Source of the DNA: Streptococcus mitis SK597
GTDB lineage: Bacteria > Bacillota > Bacilli > Lactobacillales > Streptococcaceae
Assembly: GCF_000148545.1 (NCBI RefSeq)
Contig: NZ_AEDV01000043.1
Span: forward strand, 1-43,574
DNA: 43,574 bases
Direction: 5' to 3'
Shown: positions 16,351 to 26,461 of the stretch, in pieces
How positions within the stretch are numbered: the first letter of the stretch is position 1
Layout: every line of letters begins with the position of its first letter
Notes under the pieces: model-generated
Databases searched by the model: none
Seen by the model: only the letters and a program-made list of their open reading frames with translations
Told to the model about the DNA's origin: nothing
Translations under genes and position numbers: made by a program

Positions 16351-16797
16351 ATGACAGATTTATCAAAACAATTACTTGAAAAAGCTCATGGTGGGCCAAA
16401 ATTAAATCCAGATGAGCAAAGACGCTATCTTGGTACCTTTGAGGAAAGAGTTCTTGGATATGCAGATATTGATACAGCAAATAGCCCTCAGCTAGAAAAA
16501 GGCTTTTTATCTATTTTAGAAAACCTTCAGGAAAAAGCAGAGCCACTATTTGTGAAGATTTCTCCAACTATCGAATTTGACAAGCAAGTTTTCTACTTAA
16601 AAGAAGCAAAAGAAACTGATAGTCAAGCCACCATAGTATCTGAAGAGCATACTACTTCTCCCTTCGGTCTGGTTATCCATAGCAATGCACCCGTTCAAGT
16701 AGAAGAAAAGGATCTTCGACTTGCTTTTGCAAAGCTTTGGGAAGTTAAAAAGGAAGAACCATCCAAAACATCCTTATGGAAAAAATGGTTTGGCTAA
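16351..16797 (+). CDS. DUF1694 (YueI-like) protein
   Basis: A 148-residue soluble protein matching the YueI/DUF1694 family by its start ([21 protein letters not shown]), the conserved [12 protein letters not shown] segment and overall length. Function is unknown. The TGATATACT promoter lies so close to the ATG that the transcript is likely leaderless. Its TAA stop overlaps the stop codon of the convergent glycerate kinase gene, leaving no room for a terminator between them. Confidence 0.82.
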   Translation: MTDLSKQLLEKAHGGPKLNPDEQRRYLGTFEERVLGYADIDTANSPQLEKGFLSILENLQEKAEPLFVKISPTIEFDKQVFYLKEAKETDSQATIVSEEHTTSPFGLVIHSNAPVQVEEKDLRLAFAKLWEVKKEEPSKTSLWKKWFG

Positions 16798-17909
16798 ATC
16801 TTACTCAGACTTAATAAACGCCCAATATTGGTAGCCGTGTGCTCCAGATAGAGACTGGCATTTTTCAAACTATCTTCCAAAGGTTCACATTTCTCCAAAA
16901 TTGAAAAAACCGCTTGGATATTTTCAAATGGTAAGGGAGGCAAATCCTCAGCAAGACTACCGCAAATAGCAATAACAGGAACTCCAACAGGGGTTCTTTT
17001 TGCAACACCTATAGGCGCTTTACCTGCTAAACTTTGACGATCTAGCTTTCCTTCTCCAACAATAACCAAGTCAGCATCTAAAACTTTCTTATCAAAATCA
17101 ATCAAATCTAAACAGGTATCAATCCCAGATACGATTCTTGCTTGAGCAAAGGCACACAAACCAGCAGCAATGCCTCCACCAGCTCCTGCTCCTTTAATTT
17201 CTAATGTTGCAGGGGAGACTTTTTCATAAAAATCTTGGATTGCCTGATCTACGACTGCAAACATAGTAGGATCTAGGCCTTTTTGTTTGCCAAAAATATA
17301 GGTCGCACCTTGAGGACCACATAAGGGACTGACGACATCTGCTAAAATACGAATTTGTACATCTTCAGGAATTTCATAGCAATTTTCTGTTGACATAGAA
17401 GCTAAGTTTAATAAGGACTGCCCGCAAGCGGGCAAGACATTTCCATCCCTATCATAAAGTCGATAACCTAAACCAGCAGCGATCCCAATTCCTCCATCAT
17501 TACTGGCCGTACCGCCAACGCCAATATAAATTTCTTTAATCCCTTGAGAAATGAGGTGGCAAATCAATTCTCCAATACCACGAGTTTGGATTTGTAGTGG
17601 ATTTCGTTTCTCCAGAGGAATTTTTCCAAGGCCGACCAAGTCAGCTACTTCAAATAGGGCTAATTCCCCTTTTTTAAAATAGCGCATGGATTCTTTTGGG
17701 CCAAAAGGTCCTGTCACTTGGATCCATTTTTCTTCTAGGTCAAGAGAATGTCGGATAGCATCTACAGTGCCTTCTCCACCATCACCAACAGGGCAGAGGA
17801 GATAGTCTACATCTGCAAGCGATTGTTGGAAACCTCTTTTTATAGCTTCAGCCACCTCTTCAGAGCTCAAACTTTCCTTAAATGAATCTGGTGCAATTAC
17901 AATCTTCAT
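16794..17909 (-). CDS. Glycerate kinase
   Basis: A 371-residue member of glycerate kinase family 1 (GarK/GlxK type), phosphorylating D-glycerate to 2- or 3-phosphoglycerate with ATP. The start [16 protein letters not shown], the [10 protein letters not shown] segment near residue 44, [13 protein letters not shown] and the C-terminal [10 protein letters not shown] are family signatures. It lies 9 bases after the SerB-like phosphatase gene and is probably co-transcribed with it. Its product can feed enolase, encoded nearby. A GGGG ribosome-binding site lies just before ATG. Confidence 0.92.
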   Translation of the reverse strand: MKIVIAPDSFKESLSSEEVAEAIKRGFQQSLADVDYLLCPVGDGGEGTVDAIRHSLDLEEKWIQVTGPFGPKESMRYFKKGELALFEVADLVGLGKIPLEKRNPLQIQTRGIGELICHLISQGIKEIYIGVGGTASNDGGIGIAAGLGYRLYDRDGNVLPACGQSLLNLASMSTENCYEIPEDVQIRILADVVSPLCGPQGATYIFGKQKGLDPTMFAVVDQAIQDFYEKVSPATLEIKGAGAGGGIAAGLCAFAQARIVSGIDTCLDLIDFDKKVLDADLVIVGEGKLDRQSLAGKAPIGVAKRTPVGVPVIAICGSLAEDLPPLPFENIQAVFSILEKCEPLEDSLKNASLYLEHTATNIGRLLSLSKI

Positions 17910-17918
17910 ATTTTCCCC

Positions 17919-18563
17919 TCATTCTAAACAGTCAATCAAAGGAAGAACTTCTAAAAAATCCCTCTTGTCAACATGATTCGGTATTTCTTTTTTGAGCACT
18001 TCTTTAGCACAAAAAGCAATTCCTAGTCCTGCTGATTTCAACATTAATAAGTCATTGGCACCATCACCGATTGCAACCGTTCTTTCTCTAGGAAGTTTTA
18101 GTTCCTCTCTCCATTGTTCCAGAGTTGCTTTTTTGACTTCAGGATTAATAATTTGTCCAACTAACTTTCCTGTTAGATGACCGTCTTTAACTTCAAGTTG
18201 GTTGGCAGATAAATAGGCAATACCAAGGGATTTTGCAAGCCTCTCAACTATTGGAGTAAATCCACCAGACACAAGACCAACTAGGATGTCGTTCTTTTGG
18301 AGAATTGAGATGAATTCTTGGGCATTTGGCGAGAGATGAATGGAGTTGAAGACTTTCTCAAAAACCGAAATAGGAAGGCCTTCCAACAAGGAAACTCTGT
18401 CTCGTAAACTGCTTTCAAAGTCTACCTCTCCTCGCATTGCCCGACTTGTAAGCTGCGCAATTTCCTCCTCACAACCTGCCTCTCTTCCCAACAAATCAAT
18501 CACTTCTTCTAGGATTAAGGTTCCATCCACATCCAACACACACAAGCCTTTTACTTGAGACAT
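17919..18563 (-). CDS. serB: Phosphoserine phosphatase (SerB-like HAD phosphatase)
   Basis: A 214-residue HAD phosphatase of the SerB family, which makes serine from phosphoserine. Motif I LDVDGT has nucleophile D11 and D13, motif II is GLVSGGFTP, and motif IV is GDGANDLLML. The small cap domain between motif I and II fits SerB. AGAGAGGAG precedes the ATG. It leads a two-gene operon with glycerate kinase. Substrate is inferred from family membership. Confidence 0.88.
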   Translation of the reverse strand: MSQVKGLCVLDVDGTLILEEVIDLLGREAGCEEEIAQLTSRAMRGEVDFESSLRDRVSLLEGLPISVFEKVFNSIHLSPNAQEFISILQKNDILVGLVSGGFTPIVERLAKSLGIAYLSANQLEVKDGHLTGKLVGQIINPEVKKATLEQWREELKLPRERTVAIGDGANDLLMLKSAGLGIAFCAKEVLKKEIPNHVDKRDFLEVLPLIDCLE

Positions 18564-18579
18564 CAGTTCTCCTCTCTAA

Positions 18580-18616
18580 ATAGCCTAAAAATCGTATGAA
18601 GTCATCATACGATTTT
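18580..18616 (-). terminator. Terminator of the glg operon
   Basis: A 12-bp perfect stem (AAAATCGTATGA / TCATACGATTTT) with a 5-base loop, followed on the minus strand by TTTTTAGG, 6 bases after the glgA stop codon. Confidence 0.85.
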
Positions 18617-18621
18617 ATCTA

Positions 18622-20055
18622 TTAATTAACTAAACTATGGTACAAGTCAAGGTATGACCTGCAGGCTGTATCCCATGAGAAATCACACTCCATAGCTTGT
18701 TTTTGTAGATTTCTCCAAACATCAGGATGGTTTCTATACAAGTCCAAAGCTGTTTGGAAAGTCCAATTTAACCAGTAAGGAGATAGATTGTCAAAGCTAA
18801 AGCCAGTACCGCTTCCTTCGATTGGATTGAAAGCGCGAACGGTATCTCGCAAGCCACCAACTTCATGAACCAATGGCAAGGTTCCGTAACGCATAGCCAT
18901 CATCTGAGACAAGCCACACGGTTCGAAACGACTTGGCATGAGGAAGAGGTCACAAGCAGCGTAGATTTCTTGAGCAAGTTTGACATCAAAAGTGATATTT
19001 GCTGATAGCTTGTCTGGGTAAATCTGAGCAAACCATGAGAAAGCTCCTTCAAAGGCCGGATCTCCAGTTCCCAAAAGAACAATCTGAACATCATTTTGCA
19101 AGATATGGTGAAGACTTTCCACCACCACATCAAAACCCTTTTGACGTGTCAAACGAGAAACAATTCCCACCAGTGGAACGTCAGCTCTAACTGGCAAGCC
19201 AACTCTCTCTTGTAATTTTGCCTTGTTTTGGGCTTTCCCAGACAAATCTTCCTGATTGAAATGATAATCTAAAAGAGCATCCGTCTGAGGATTATACAGG
19301 TCAGCATCAATCCCATTCACGATACCAGATACCTTGCCAGATTCCATTCGAAGAATCTGATCCAAGTTACAACCAAACTGACTGGTCATAATTTCATGAG
19401 CATAACTAGGTGAAACCGTTGAAACACGATCCGCATAGAGAATACCTGCCTTCATCCAGTTCAGACAGTTGTTCCAGCGAAGGGTACCATCAGCATAACG
19501 CTCAAAGCCAACTCCAAACAAATCCCATAACATTCCTTCTGAAAATTGTCCTTGGAATTCCAAATTATGAATGGTTAAAACAGTTTTAATACCTTGATAG
19601 GCTTGAATCCAACGGTATTTTTCCTTTAACAAGAAAGGAATCATAGCTGTATGGTAGTCATGAACATGGAGAAGGTCAGGAATGAAGTCAATCCTTTCCA
19701 TAGCCTCAATGGCAGCCAGTTGGAAGAAAGCGAAGCGTTCCCCATCGTCAAAATCACCGTAAACATGGCCACGGAAGAAATAATATTGGCTGTCAATAAA
19801 GTAGAAGGTTACACCGTTTAAGACGGTTTTCTTAATCCCACAGTACTGTCTGCGCCAACCAACACTCACCTCAAAATGAAGCACATCTTCAATCTGATTT
19901 CCAAATTTAGCCTCTACCATGTCATAGTAGGGTAAAATCACTGCAACTTCGTGCCCAGCTTTTACCAGTGATTTGGGAAGAGCGCCAATGACATCTCCCA
20001 AACCACCTGTTTTTGAAAAGGGTGCACCCTCAGCTGCTACAAATAAAATTTTCAT
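18622..20055 (-). CDS. glgA: Glycogen synthase
   Basis: A 477-residue GT5 glycosyltransferase that adds glucose from ADP-glucose to growing alpha-1,4-glucan. The N-terminal KTGGLGD (15-21) binds ADP-glucose, and the C-terminal domain shows the retaining-GT loop [13 protein letters not shown]. Length matches bacterial GlgA. It is the last gene of glgB-glgC-glgD-glgA; its start overlaps the glgD stop by 4 bases, so it depends on coupled translation. Confidence 0.97.
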   Translation of the reverse strand: MKILFVAAEGAPFSKTGGLGDVIGALPKSLVKAGHEVAVILPYYDMVEAKFGNQIEDVLHFEVSVGWRRQYCGIKKTVLNGVTFYFIDSQYYFFRGHVYGDFDDGERFAFFQLAAIEAMERIDFIPDLLHVHDYHTAMIPFLLKEKYRWIQAYQGIKTVLTIHNLEFQGQFSEGMLWDLFGVGFERYADGTLRWNNCLNWMKAGILYADRVSTVSPSYAHEIMTSQFGCNLDQILRMESGKVSGIVNGIDADLYNPQTDALLDYHFNQEDLSGKAQNKAKLQERVGLPVRADVPLVGIVSRLTRQKGFDVVVESLHHILQNDVQIVLLGTGDPAFEGAFSWFAQIYPDKLSANITFDVKLAQEIYAACDLFLMPSRFEPCGLSQMMAMRYGTLPLVHEVGGLRDTVRAFNPIEGSGTGFSFDNLSPYWLNWTFQTALDLYRNHPDVWRNLQKQAMECDFSWDTACRSYLDLYHSLVN

Positions 20056-21191
20056 GAATGAATATCCTCTGTTACTTTGCTACCTTTCTTAACGACAACT
20101 GGATGTTCTGCAGTTCCTCGAATCACAACACCAGGCTCAACTTCAACACCCTTGTCCAAGATAGCATATTCGACCTGAGCGCCTTCTCCAATAACAACAC
20201 GAGGGAAGAGCAGGCTATCTTTAACCAGGCTATCCTTATGAACATGAGTATTACGTGATAAAACAGAATTAGCCACTTGACCTTCAATAATACTACCAGA
20301 GGCAAACTGAGAAGTACTTACCTTAGATGTATTAGCATAATAAGTTGGCTCTTCGTTTTTGACCTTTGTATAAATCTTTTGATTTGGTGAGAAGAGAGAG
20401 TAGAATTTTTGTGATTCAAGCATATCTTTGTTAGCTTTGTAATAAGACTCTACAGAATGAATATTTGCCAGATAACCTGTGTACTCGTAGGCGAAAGCTC
20501 CCTCTTTTGCAGCCAAATCCCGTAAAACATAGCGCAACTTCTCTGGATGTTCTTTTTTAGCTTCTTCTTCCAAGCGTTCTATCAACCAAGGTGTATCAAC
20601 GACAAAGATATCTGTGGACATATTATAGACTTCATCTGATGATTTACTATCAAAGAGTTTATGAGAACGAACATGGTCTGTTTCATCTACTTCCAAGATT
20701 GCATTTACTTCTGAAATATCTTTCTTAGCTAGTTTTTTATAAACTACAGTGATAGGCCCTTTTGTTGTACTATGTAGGTGGAAAACTTGGTTCAAATCAA
20801 TGTTAATCAGAACATCGCAGTTGAGGGAAACCGTTTGGTTTGACCCAGAACGTTTCAAATAAGTAAGAAGCTGTTGGTAGTATTCTTTTCCAACTGTGCT
20901 ACTTTCCACACGGGTATTGTAAATACCTAGATAATAGTGGCTAAGAAGGGTTGACAAGCCCCACTCACGTCCTGAACGAATATGGTCAAAGACTGAGCTG
21001 ATATTATCCTGCTGAAAAATACCAAAAACACTGCGAACACCAGCATTGGCAAGACTTGAGAGCGGGAAGTCAATCAAACGATATTTACCGCCAAATGGCA
21101 AACTAGCTACTGGACGGTGGTCTGTCAATGTTGACATATCATGAAAACCAACTGTGTTTCCTAAAATGGCAGAATATTTATCAATCTTCAT
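20052..21191 (-). CDS. glgD: GlgD, regulatory ADP-glucose pyrophosphorylase subunit
   Basis: A 379-residue GlgC paralogue. The GGxGxRL nucleotide-binding loop of active pyrophosphorylases is replaced ([13 protein letters not shown] at about 11-23), which fits the known role of Firmicute GlgD as a non-catalytic or weak subunit that modulates GlgC. The fold is otherwise kept, with the [14 protein letters not shown] region and a C-terminal left-handed beta-helix of hexapeptide repeats (about 290-375). It overlaps glgC by 11 bases and glgA by 4. Confidence 0.93.
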   Translation of the reverse strand: MKIDKYSAILGNTVGFHDMSTLTDHRPVASLPFGGKYRLIDFPLSSLANAGVRSVFGIFQQDNISSVFDHIRSGREWGLSTLLSHYYLGIYNTRVESSTVGKEYYQQLLTYLKRSGSNQTVSLNCDVLINIDLNQVFHLHSTTKGPITVVYKKLAKKDISEVNAILEVDETDHVRSHKLFDSKSSDEVYNMSTDIFVVDTPWLIERLEEEAKKEHPEKLRYVLRDLAAKEGAFAYEYTGYLANIHSVESYYKANKDMLESQKFYSLFSPNQKIYTKVKNEEPTYYANTSKVSTSQFASGSIIEGQVANSVLSRNTHVHKDSLVKDSLLFPRVVIGEGAQVEYAILDKGVEVEPGVVIRGTAEHPVVVKKGSKVTEDIHS

Positions 21192-22323
21192 CTGTTGCTA
21201 CCCCCACTACTTCATTATATCCTACAACTTGTACTTCTTCTGTTCCATCAATTTCGACACCATCAGAAATAACTGCACCTTCACCAATAATAGCACGTTT
21301 GATTTTAGCTCCGTGTCCAATAATGGCTCCACTCATGATAACTGAATCTACTACTTCTGCTCCTTCGCGAACTTGCGCACCTGTTGAAAGAATAGAGTGT
21401 TTAACCGTTCCATCTACAAAACAGCCATCGACAACCAAAGAATCTTCCACATGTGCATTTGCCCCAAGGAAGTTTGGTGGTGAAATCAAGTTTCTTGAAT
21501 AAATCTTCCATTGACGGTTACGGCTATCCAAGGCATTTTCTGGAGAAATGTACTCCATGTTGGCTTCCCAAAGAGACTCAATAGTACCAACATCTTTCCA
21601 GTAACCATTAAATTCGTAAGCATAGACACTTTCACCTGACTCAAGGTAATTTGGAATGACATTTTTACCGAAGTCTGACATATCGACATTGCTCTTTTCA
21701 GCAGCTACTAACATATTGCGCAGACGTTGCCAATCAAAAATGTAAATCCCCATAGAAGCCTTTGTAGATTTAGGTTGAGCTGGTTTTTCTTCAAACTCAA
21801 CGATACGATTGTTAGCATCTGTATTCATGATACCAAAACGACTAGCTTCTTTAAGAGGGACGTCTAAAACCGCTACTGTCAAGCTGGCATTATTATCCTT
21901 GTGAGACTGGAGCATATCATCATAGTCCATTTTATAGATGTGGTCCCCAGACAGAATCAAGACATACTCAGGGTTGACACTGTCGATATAATCGATATTT
22001 TGGTAAATAGCGTGGCTAGTCCCTTCGAACCAACGATTTCCTTCACTTGCAGAATAAGGTTGAAGAATAGAGACACCAGAATTGATACCGTCTAGTCCCC
22101 AGCTTGAACCGTTTCCAATATGGTTATTGAGAGCAAGTGGCTGATACTGTGTAATGACTCCAACATTGTGAATCCCTGAGTTGGCACAGTTTGAAAGAGC
22201 GAAGTCAATGATACGGTAGCGTCCGCCAAATTGTACAGCTGGTTTCGCAAGGTTTTGAGTGAGTTTTCCGAGACGAGTTCCTTGCCCACCGGCAAGAATC
22301 AAAGCTAACATTTCATTCTTCAT
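21181..22323 (-). CDS. glgC: Glucose-1-phosphate adenylyltransferase, catalytic subunit
   Basis: A 380-residue enzyme making ADP-glucose from glucose-1-phosphate and ATP, the committed step of glycogen synthesis. The nucleotide loop GGQGTRLG (12-19), the [14 protein letters not shown] region, [10 protein letters not shown] with the metal-binding Asp, and the C-terminal beta-helix are intact. It is active together with GlgD encoded next. It overlaps glgB by 11 bases. Confidence 0.97.
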   Translation of the reverse strand: MKNEMLALILAGGQGTRLGKLTQNLAKPAVQFGGRYRIIDFALSNCANSGIHNVGVITQYQPLALNNHIGNGSSWGLDGINSGVSILQPYSASEGNRWFEGTSHAIYQNIDYIDSVNPEYVLILSGDHIYKMDYDDMLQSHKDNNASLTVAVLDVPLKEASRFGIMNTDANNRIVEFEEKPAQPKSTKASMGIYIFDWQRLRNMLVAAEKSNVDMSDFGKNVIPNYLESGESVYAYEFNGYWKDVGTIESLWEANMEYISPENALDSRNRQWKIYSRNLISPPNFLGANAHVEDSLVVDGCFVDGTVKHSILSTGAQVREGAEVVDSVIMSGAIIGHGAKIKRAIIGEGAVISDGVEIDGTEEVQVVGYNEVVGVATDED

Positions 22324-24241
22324 TTTCTACTCCTTTTTGGTTTTTATTTGTGACGGTTTTAGTAGATTTCAAGCGGCGTTTGATTTTCCAAACACTTGCT
22401 CCCATGGCCGGTAGGGTAAAGGTCAAGGTCTGCTCATAATCTTTCCATAGTCCTTCTTGCGTTTGAACAGTTTGATTATGTTCTTTCCAAACGCCTCCCC
22501 ACTCTTCTAACTCAGTATTCCAGACTTCTTCATAAATCCCTGCAACAGGCAGACCGATTGTAAAATCTTTTCGTTCAACAGGTGCCATATTAAAGACGCA
22601 GACTAGCATGTCGCCCTTCTTACCCTTACGGATGAAGGAAAGAACACTCTGGTCTCGATTATCTGCATCAATGATTTCAATACCATCATAGCTGGTATCG
22701 ATTTCCCACAGACAGCGATGATCTTTGTAAAACTGGTTTAGCTGAGAAGTGAAATACTTCATCTTAGCATTCATAGGGTCTTCTAGATTAGACCATTCCA
22801 ACTGCTCTTCAGATCTCCATTCTAGGAATTGGCCGTATTCGCTACCCATGAAGAGCAATTTCTTACCAGGGTGACAAATTTGGTAAGTGTAGATATTGCG
22901 TAAGCCTGCGAATTGATTATAGCGATCTCCCCACATCTTGTGCATCATACTCTTCTTACCGTGAACCACTTCATCGTGCGAGAATGGTAGGATATAGTTT
23001 TCATTGAAAACATACATAAAGCTGAAAGTCACCAGGTTAAAGTCATATTTACGATAAATCGGATCTTCTTCATAGAATCGGAGGATATCATTCATCCAGC
23101 CCATATTCCACTTGTAGTCAAATCCTAGACCACCAAGCTCTTTCATTCCCGTAATCTTGGTTGCTGACGAACTTTCTTCTGCGATCATCATCACATCTGG
23201 ATGTGCTAGTTTAATGACATCATTCAAGCGTTGAAGGAAATAATATCCTTCATAGTTGAGATTGCCACCATCTTTATTAGGTGTCCATGGAGCATCATCG
23301 TAGTCAAGATAGAGCATATTGCTAACTGCATCCACCCGAATACCATCTAGATGGTAAAAGTCAATCCAAAACTTAATACTAGAAATCAAGAAGGATTGGA
23401 CTTCATTCTTTCCAAGGTCAAAATTGAGTGCACCCCAACCGTAATTATGAGCCTTATTATGGTCTTGGTACTCAAAAGTCGGTGTCCCGTCATAATAAGC
23501 TAAGGCATCATCATTAATGGTGAAATGACCAGGTACCCAGTCTACAATAACCCCAATATTGTTTAAGTGACATTCCTCAACAAAATCTTGAAACTCTTCA
23601 GGGCGACCATAGGCATGCTCTAAAGCGAAGTAACCCATAAGCTGGTAACCCCAACTCAAACCGAGAGGGTGAGACAACAAAGGCATAAACTCAATGTGAG
23701 TATAGTTCATCTCAACTAGGTAAGGAATGAGTTCATCTTTCAATTGAGCAAAACTATAAGGACTTCCATCTGGATTTCTCTTCCACGATCCAGCATGAAC
23801 TTCGTAGATATTGACAGGACGTTCAAAGAAAGTCCAACGTTTTCTGCGAGCTAACCAAAGCCCATCCTTCCATTTCTTTTCTGGAATCTCTGTTAAAATA
23901 GCTCCAGTACCAGGTCGTGCCTCATACCGTACAGCCAAAGGATCAATCTTCATCAGCTGATGACCATTTGCGCGTGTGATATGATACTTATAAATTTGGC
24001 CTTCTTGAGCAAGAGTGGTAAAGACTTCCCAAACTCCAAATTCATTTCGTTCCATCGGAATTTGATTTTCTACCCAATTGGTAAAATCCCCCACCAAGTG
24101 GACAGCCTGAGCATTGGGAGCCCACACACGAAATGTATAACCGTACTCTCCATTTAGTTCTTCCCTATGTGCTCCTAGATAATGCTGAAGGTGAAAATTT
24201 TCTCCTGTCATAAATGTGCGCAAAGCTTCTCTTTTATCCAT
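22313..24241 (-). CDS. glgB: 1,4-alpha-glucan branching enzyme
   Basis: A 642-residue GH13 branching enzyme that introduces alpha-1,6 branches into glycogen. An N-terminal CBM48-like domain (about 20-115) is followed by the catalytic barrel with nucleophile D304 (GIRVDAV), acid/base E355 (MIAEESS) and D423 (FSHDEVVHG). A GGGGAGG ribosome-binding site precedes the ATG. It heads the glg operon behind a strong promoter with a CcpA site, so the whole pathway should respond to sugar supply. Confidence 0.97.
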   Translation of the reverse strand: MDKREALRTFMTGENFHLQHYLGAHREELNGEYGYTFRVWAPNAQAVHLVGDFTNWVENQIPMERNEFGVWEVFTTLAQEGQIYKYHITRANGHQLMKIDPLAVRYEARPGTGAILTEIPEKKWKDGLWLARRKRWTFFERPVNIYEVHAGSWKRNPDGSPYSFAQLKDELIPYLVEMNYTHIEFMPLLSHPLGLSWGYQLMGYFALEHAYGRPEEFQDFVEECHLNNIGVIVDWVPGHFTINDDALAYYDGTPTFEYQDHNKAHNYGWGALNFDLGKNEVQSFLISSIKFWIDFYHLDGIRVDAVSNMLYLDYDDAPWTPNKDGGNLNYEGYYFLQRLNDVIKLAHPDVMMIAEESSSATKITGMKELGGLGFDYKWNMGWMNDILRFYEEDPIYRKYDFNLVTFSFMYVFNENYILPFSHDEVVHGKKSMMHKMWGDRYNQFAGLRNIYTYQICHPGKKLLFMGSEYGQFLEWRSEEQLEWSNLEDPMNAKMKYFTSQLNQFYKDHRCLWEIDTSYDGIEIIDADNRDQSVLSFIRKGKKGDMLVCVFNMAPVERKDFTIGLPVAGIYEEVWNTELEEWGGVWKEHNQTVQTQEGLWKDYEQTLTFTLPAMGASVWKIKRRLKSTKTVTNKNQKGVENEE

Positions 24242-24258
24242 AATACCTCCCCTTCTTC

Positions 24259-24272
24259 TGTAAGCGTTTTCT
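24259..24272 (-). promoter_or_regulatory. cre site (CcpA) of the glg operon
   Basis: TGTAAGCGTTTTCT matches the Gram-positive consensus TGWAARCGYTWNCW at every position. It lies just downstream of the predicted transcription start, a position at which CcpA normally blocks transcription. Confidence 0.85.
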
Positions 24273-24280
24273 ATAGATTT

Positions 24281-24309
24281 ATTATACTACCTTTTTAGGG
24301 AAGATTCAA
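24281..24309 (-). promoter_or_regulatory. glg operon promoter
   Basis: On the minus strand: TTGAAT (24304-24309), 17-base spacer, TATAAT (24281-24286). A near-consensus sigma-70-type promoter. Confidence 0.85.
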
Positions 24310-24469
24310 GTAAATTACGGAATTTGCAAAAAAATCTTTTGAAAGTCTTCAACAAATTCACTGATGTATTCACTTGTAAATCAAGAAATTTTCAAACAGA
24401 TTATGAAAACGAATTGTTTTTTTACAATACTATCATAAAGTTCGTCATTTTACTAATAAAATTGTTGTT

Positions 24470-24506
24470 TTAAAGTAAAAAACAAAACCAGGAAAACAAT
24501 TTCCTG
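24470..24506 (-). terminator. gapN terminator
   Basis: CAGGAAA and TTTCCTG form a 7-bp stem with a 4-base loop, followed on the minus strand by a long T-rich run, 10 bases after the gapN stop codon. Confidence 0.8.
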
Positions 24507-24516
24507 ATTTTACATT

Positions 24517-25941
24517 TCATTTCACATCAAAAACAATGGATTTGACATTTGTCATCGCTTCAATGCTATATTTAATTCCTTGAACACCAGCACCAGAACC
24601 TTTGACACCAAGGAAGGGGAAATTATCTGGACCACGTTGGGTTTTATTATTAATATGAACTGTACCCACTTCAAGTTTTTCAGCAATTTCAAAGGCCTTT
24701 TTGAAATCATTTGTAAAGACTGAAGATTGAAGGCCGAATTCAGATTCGTTGGCAAAGGCAATTGCTTCTTCTACATTAGTCACACGAATAATTGGTAAAA
24801 CAGGGCCAAATGGCTCTTCCCATGCTACTTTCATATCTTTTGTCACTTGGTCAAAAAGAACTGGCCAGAGAAGATTGCCCTCACGTTTGATTGGTGTAAG
24901 AGCCTGAGCCCCTTTTTCTTGTGCATCCTCAATCAAGCCCCAAATAAAGTCGGCTGAAGCATTGTCAATAACAGGTGTAATATCAGCATTGTCAAATGGG
25001 TCACCAACTGTTAATTTAGCAACCTCTGCTTGAAGAAAAGTAGCTAATGTATCTGCTACACTTTCGAGAACAATGACACGTTTAATGGCCGTGCAACGTT
25101 GGCCTGAATAGCTAAAGGCACCCGCAACAATTTGCTTGGCAGCATGTTCCAAATCTGCATCTTCTAGTACAAGAGCTGCATCTTTTCCGCCAAGCTCCAG
25201 CATGATAGGACGCATACCAGCTAAACGACCAATACGTTCTCCGATTGGAGTTGAACCTGTAAAGTTGATGAAGTTGACTTCTTTGTGCTCAATGATATAA
25301 TCCCCAATTTCTGAACCACGACCTGTAATGGTATTGAAAACACCTGCTGGAATCCCTGCTTCTTCAAAAGCTTTAGCCAACAAAAGACCAGAAATAGAAC
25401 CTTGTGTTGGTGGCTTAAACATGACCACATTCCCTGCAATCAAGGCCGGAGCAATCTTAGATCCGGAAAGGTTGACTGGATAGTTAAAGGGAGCAATAGC
25501 TAGCACGACTCCAACCGGCTCACGACGAACAACAGCCAGTTTGTTTTTACTTGCTGCCTCAAAACCACCACCTTCCATTGCTTGTCCAGTGATACGGAGA
25601 CCTTCCTCAGCAGCATACCGAATCAAGTCTGCTGTACGCACTACTTCTCCAATGGCTGCTTTAATCCCTTTTGCTACTTCTTTGGCAAGGATAGTACCAA
25701 TTTCTTCCTTATCACGTTCTAAAATAGCTGCTGTTTTATGCAAATAAGCCGCACGTTCAACTGCTGATAAAGCTCGCCATGCTGGCAGGGCTGCACGCGC
25801 AGCTTTCATAGCCTCATCAACTTCTGCTTGGCTCATAGCTGGAACTGTACCCAATTCTTCTTGATTGATTGGTGAATAAATCGTAATTTCTTTTTCAGAT
25901 GATTTCCATTCTCCATTTACTAAATTCTGATATCTTGTCAA
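24517..25941 (-). CDS. gapN: NADP-dependent non-phosphorylating glyceraldehyde-3-phosphate dehydrogenase
   Basis: A 474-residue aldehyde dehydrogenase of the GapN type, oxidising glyceraldehyde-3-phosphate straight to 3-phosphoglycerate and making NADPH, the main NADPH source in streptococci. Catalytic C283 (SGQRCTAIKR) and general base E249 (LELGGKD) are present, as is the FTGSTPIG loop. The start codon is TTG, preceded by a perfect AGGAGG 8 bases upstream; a downstream ATG would remove the conserved N terminus. It is monocistronic, with its own terminator. Confidence 0.95.
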   Translation of the reverse strand: MTRYQNLVNGEWKSSEKEITIYSPINQEELGTVPAMSQAEVDEAMKAARAALPAWRALSAVERAAYLHKTAAILERDKEEIGTILAKEVAKGIKAAIGEVVRTADLIRYAAEEGLRITGQAMEGGGFEAASKNKLAVVRREPVGVVLAIAPFNYPVNLSGSKIAPALIAGNVVMFKPPTQGSISGLLLAKAFEEAGIPAGVFNTITGRGSEIGDYIIEHKEVNFINFTGSTPIGERIGRLAGMRPIMLELGGKDAALVLEDADLEHAAKQIVAGAFSYSGQRCTAIKRVIVLESVADTLATFLQAEVAKLTVGDPFDNADITPVIDNASADFIWGLIEDAQEKGAQALTPIKREGNLLWPVLFDQVTKDMKVAWEEPFGPVLPIIRVTNVEEAIAFANESEFGLQSSVFTNDFKKAFEIAEKLEVGTVHINNKTQRGPDNFPFLGVKGSGAGVQGIKYSIEAMTNVKSIVFDVK

Positions 25942-26051
25942 ATTCTCGTCCTCCTGAAAATGATTAAGATATATTTTACCAAATTTTCAGAAAATTACAA
26001 CCCTTTTTGCAAAATTTTTGAGATTATTTTCACAAGCTTGATTGTTCAAAG

Positions 26052-26139
26052 TATACTCAATAAAAATAAAAAAATCAGACTAGGAATCTACTACGTCAAG
26101 GCGAAGCTAATGTGGTTTGAAGAAATTTTCGAAGAGCGT
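26052..26139 (-). repeat. Degenerate BOX element
   Basis: TATACTCAATAAAAAT at the left matches the boxC end, and GTCAAGGCGAAGCTAATGTGG followed by TTTGAAGAAATTTTCGAAGAG at the right matches boxA, with several changes and a deleted middle. It has the same orientation as the BOX at 3439. Confidence 0.78.
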
Positions 26140-26188
26140 GAATGAGTATTCTCTATAATTGATATAGATTACTGAAACAGAATCTAGG

Positions 26189-26294
26189 TATAGTATATTG
26201 AATCAAGAATAGTACTCCACGACTGCTAAAATATTTCTATATATTAATTGACTTTCCTAATCGATTTGTTCACATCTTATTTCAATCTACTATA
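26189..26294. repeat. RUP-type element (106 bp MITE)
   Basis: The ends are an inverted repeat: TATAGTATATTGAA (26189-26202) and TTCAATCTACTATA (26281-26294), 13 of 14 bases matching, with TA at each edge. The length of 106 bp, the ends and the internal AATAGTAC and CACATCTTATTTC words fit RUP, the 107-bp pneumococcal repeat related to IS630-Spn1 that inserts at TA. Confidence 0.7.
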
Positions 26295-26316
26295 AAAGTC
26301 TTTAAAACAAAAAGAC

Positions 26317-26349
26317 GTCCTATCAAGTGTTCAAACACTTTGATAGGAT
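26317..26349 (-). terminator. Probable terminator of the ligA-lipid kinase-pulA run
   Basis: GTCCTATCAAGTGTT and AACACTTTGATAGGA form a long stem with one bulge and a very short loop, followed on the minus strand by a T-run (TCTTTTTGTTTT). It lies about 110 bases after the pullulanase stop. Confidence 0.7.
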
Positions 26350-26461
26350 GCCTTGTTTCGTGAAAATATTTATCAAATTTTCTATACAAGTGAGTTATCA
26401 GCTAAGTTCTTTCTATTCGTTCACTTCCAATGATGTGTTAGAATAGCGAGATAGATGGTCT

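Larger units (their letters stand above)
25942..26461. other. 520-bp gap rich in small repeats
   Basis: No gene was seen. It holds the gapN promoter region at the left, a degenerate BOX element (26052-26139), an RUP element (26189-26294) and the hairpin terminator at 26317-26349. The last 110 bases before the pullulanase stop show nothing recognisable. Confidence 0.6.

Noticed and set aside
20052-21191. GlgD read as a second catalytic ADP-glucose pyrophosphorylase
   Set aside because: The GGxGxRL nucleotide loop is missing, so a regulatory subunit is the better call.
21128-21502. 124-codon forward frame across glgC/glgD
   Set aside because: Thr/Ser/Pro-rich shadow of the hexapeptide-repeat coding region on the other strand.
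24402-24415. Second cre site between gapN and glgB (TGAAAACGAATTGT)
   Set aside because: Three mismatches at key consensus positions, and not placed at a promoter.
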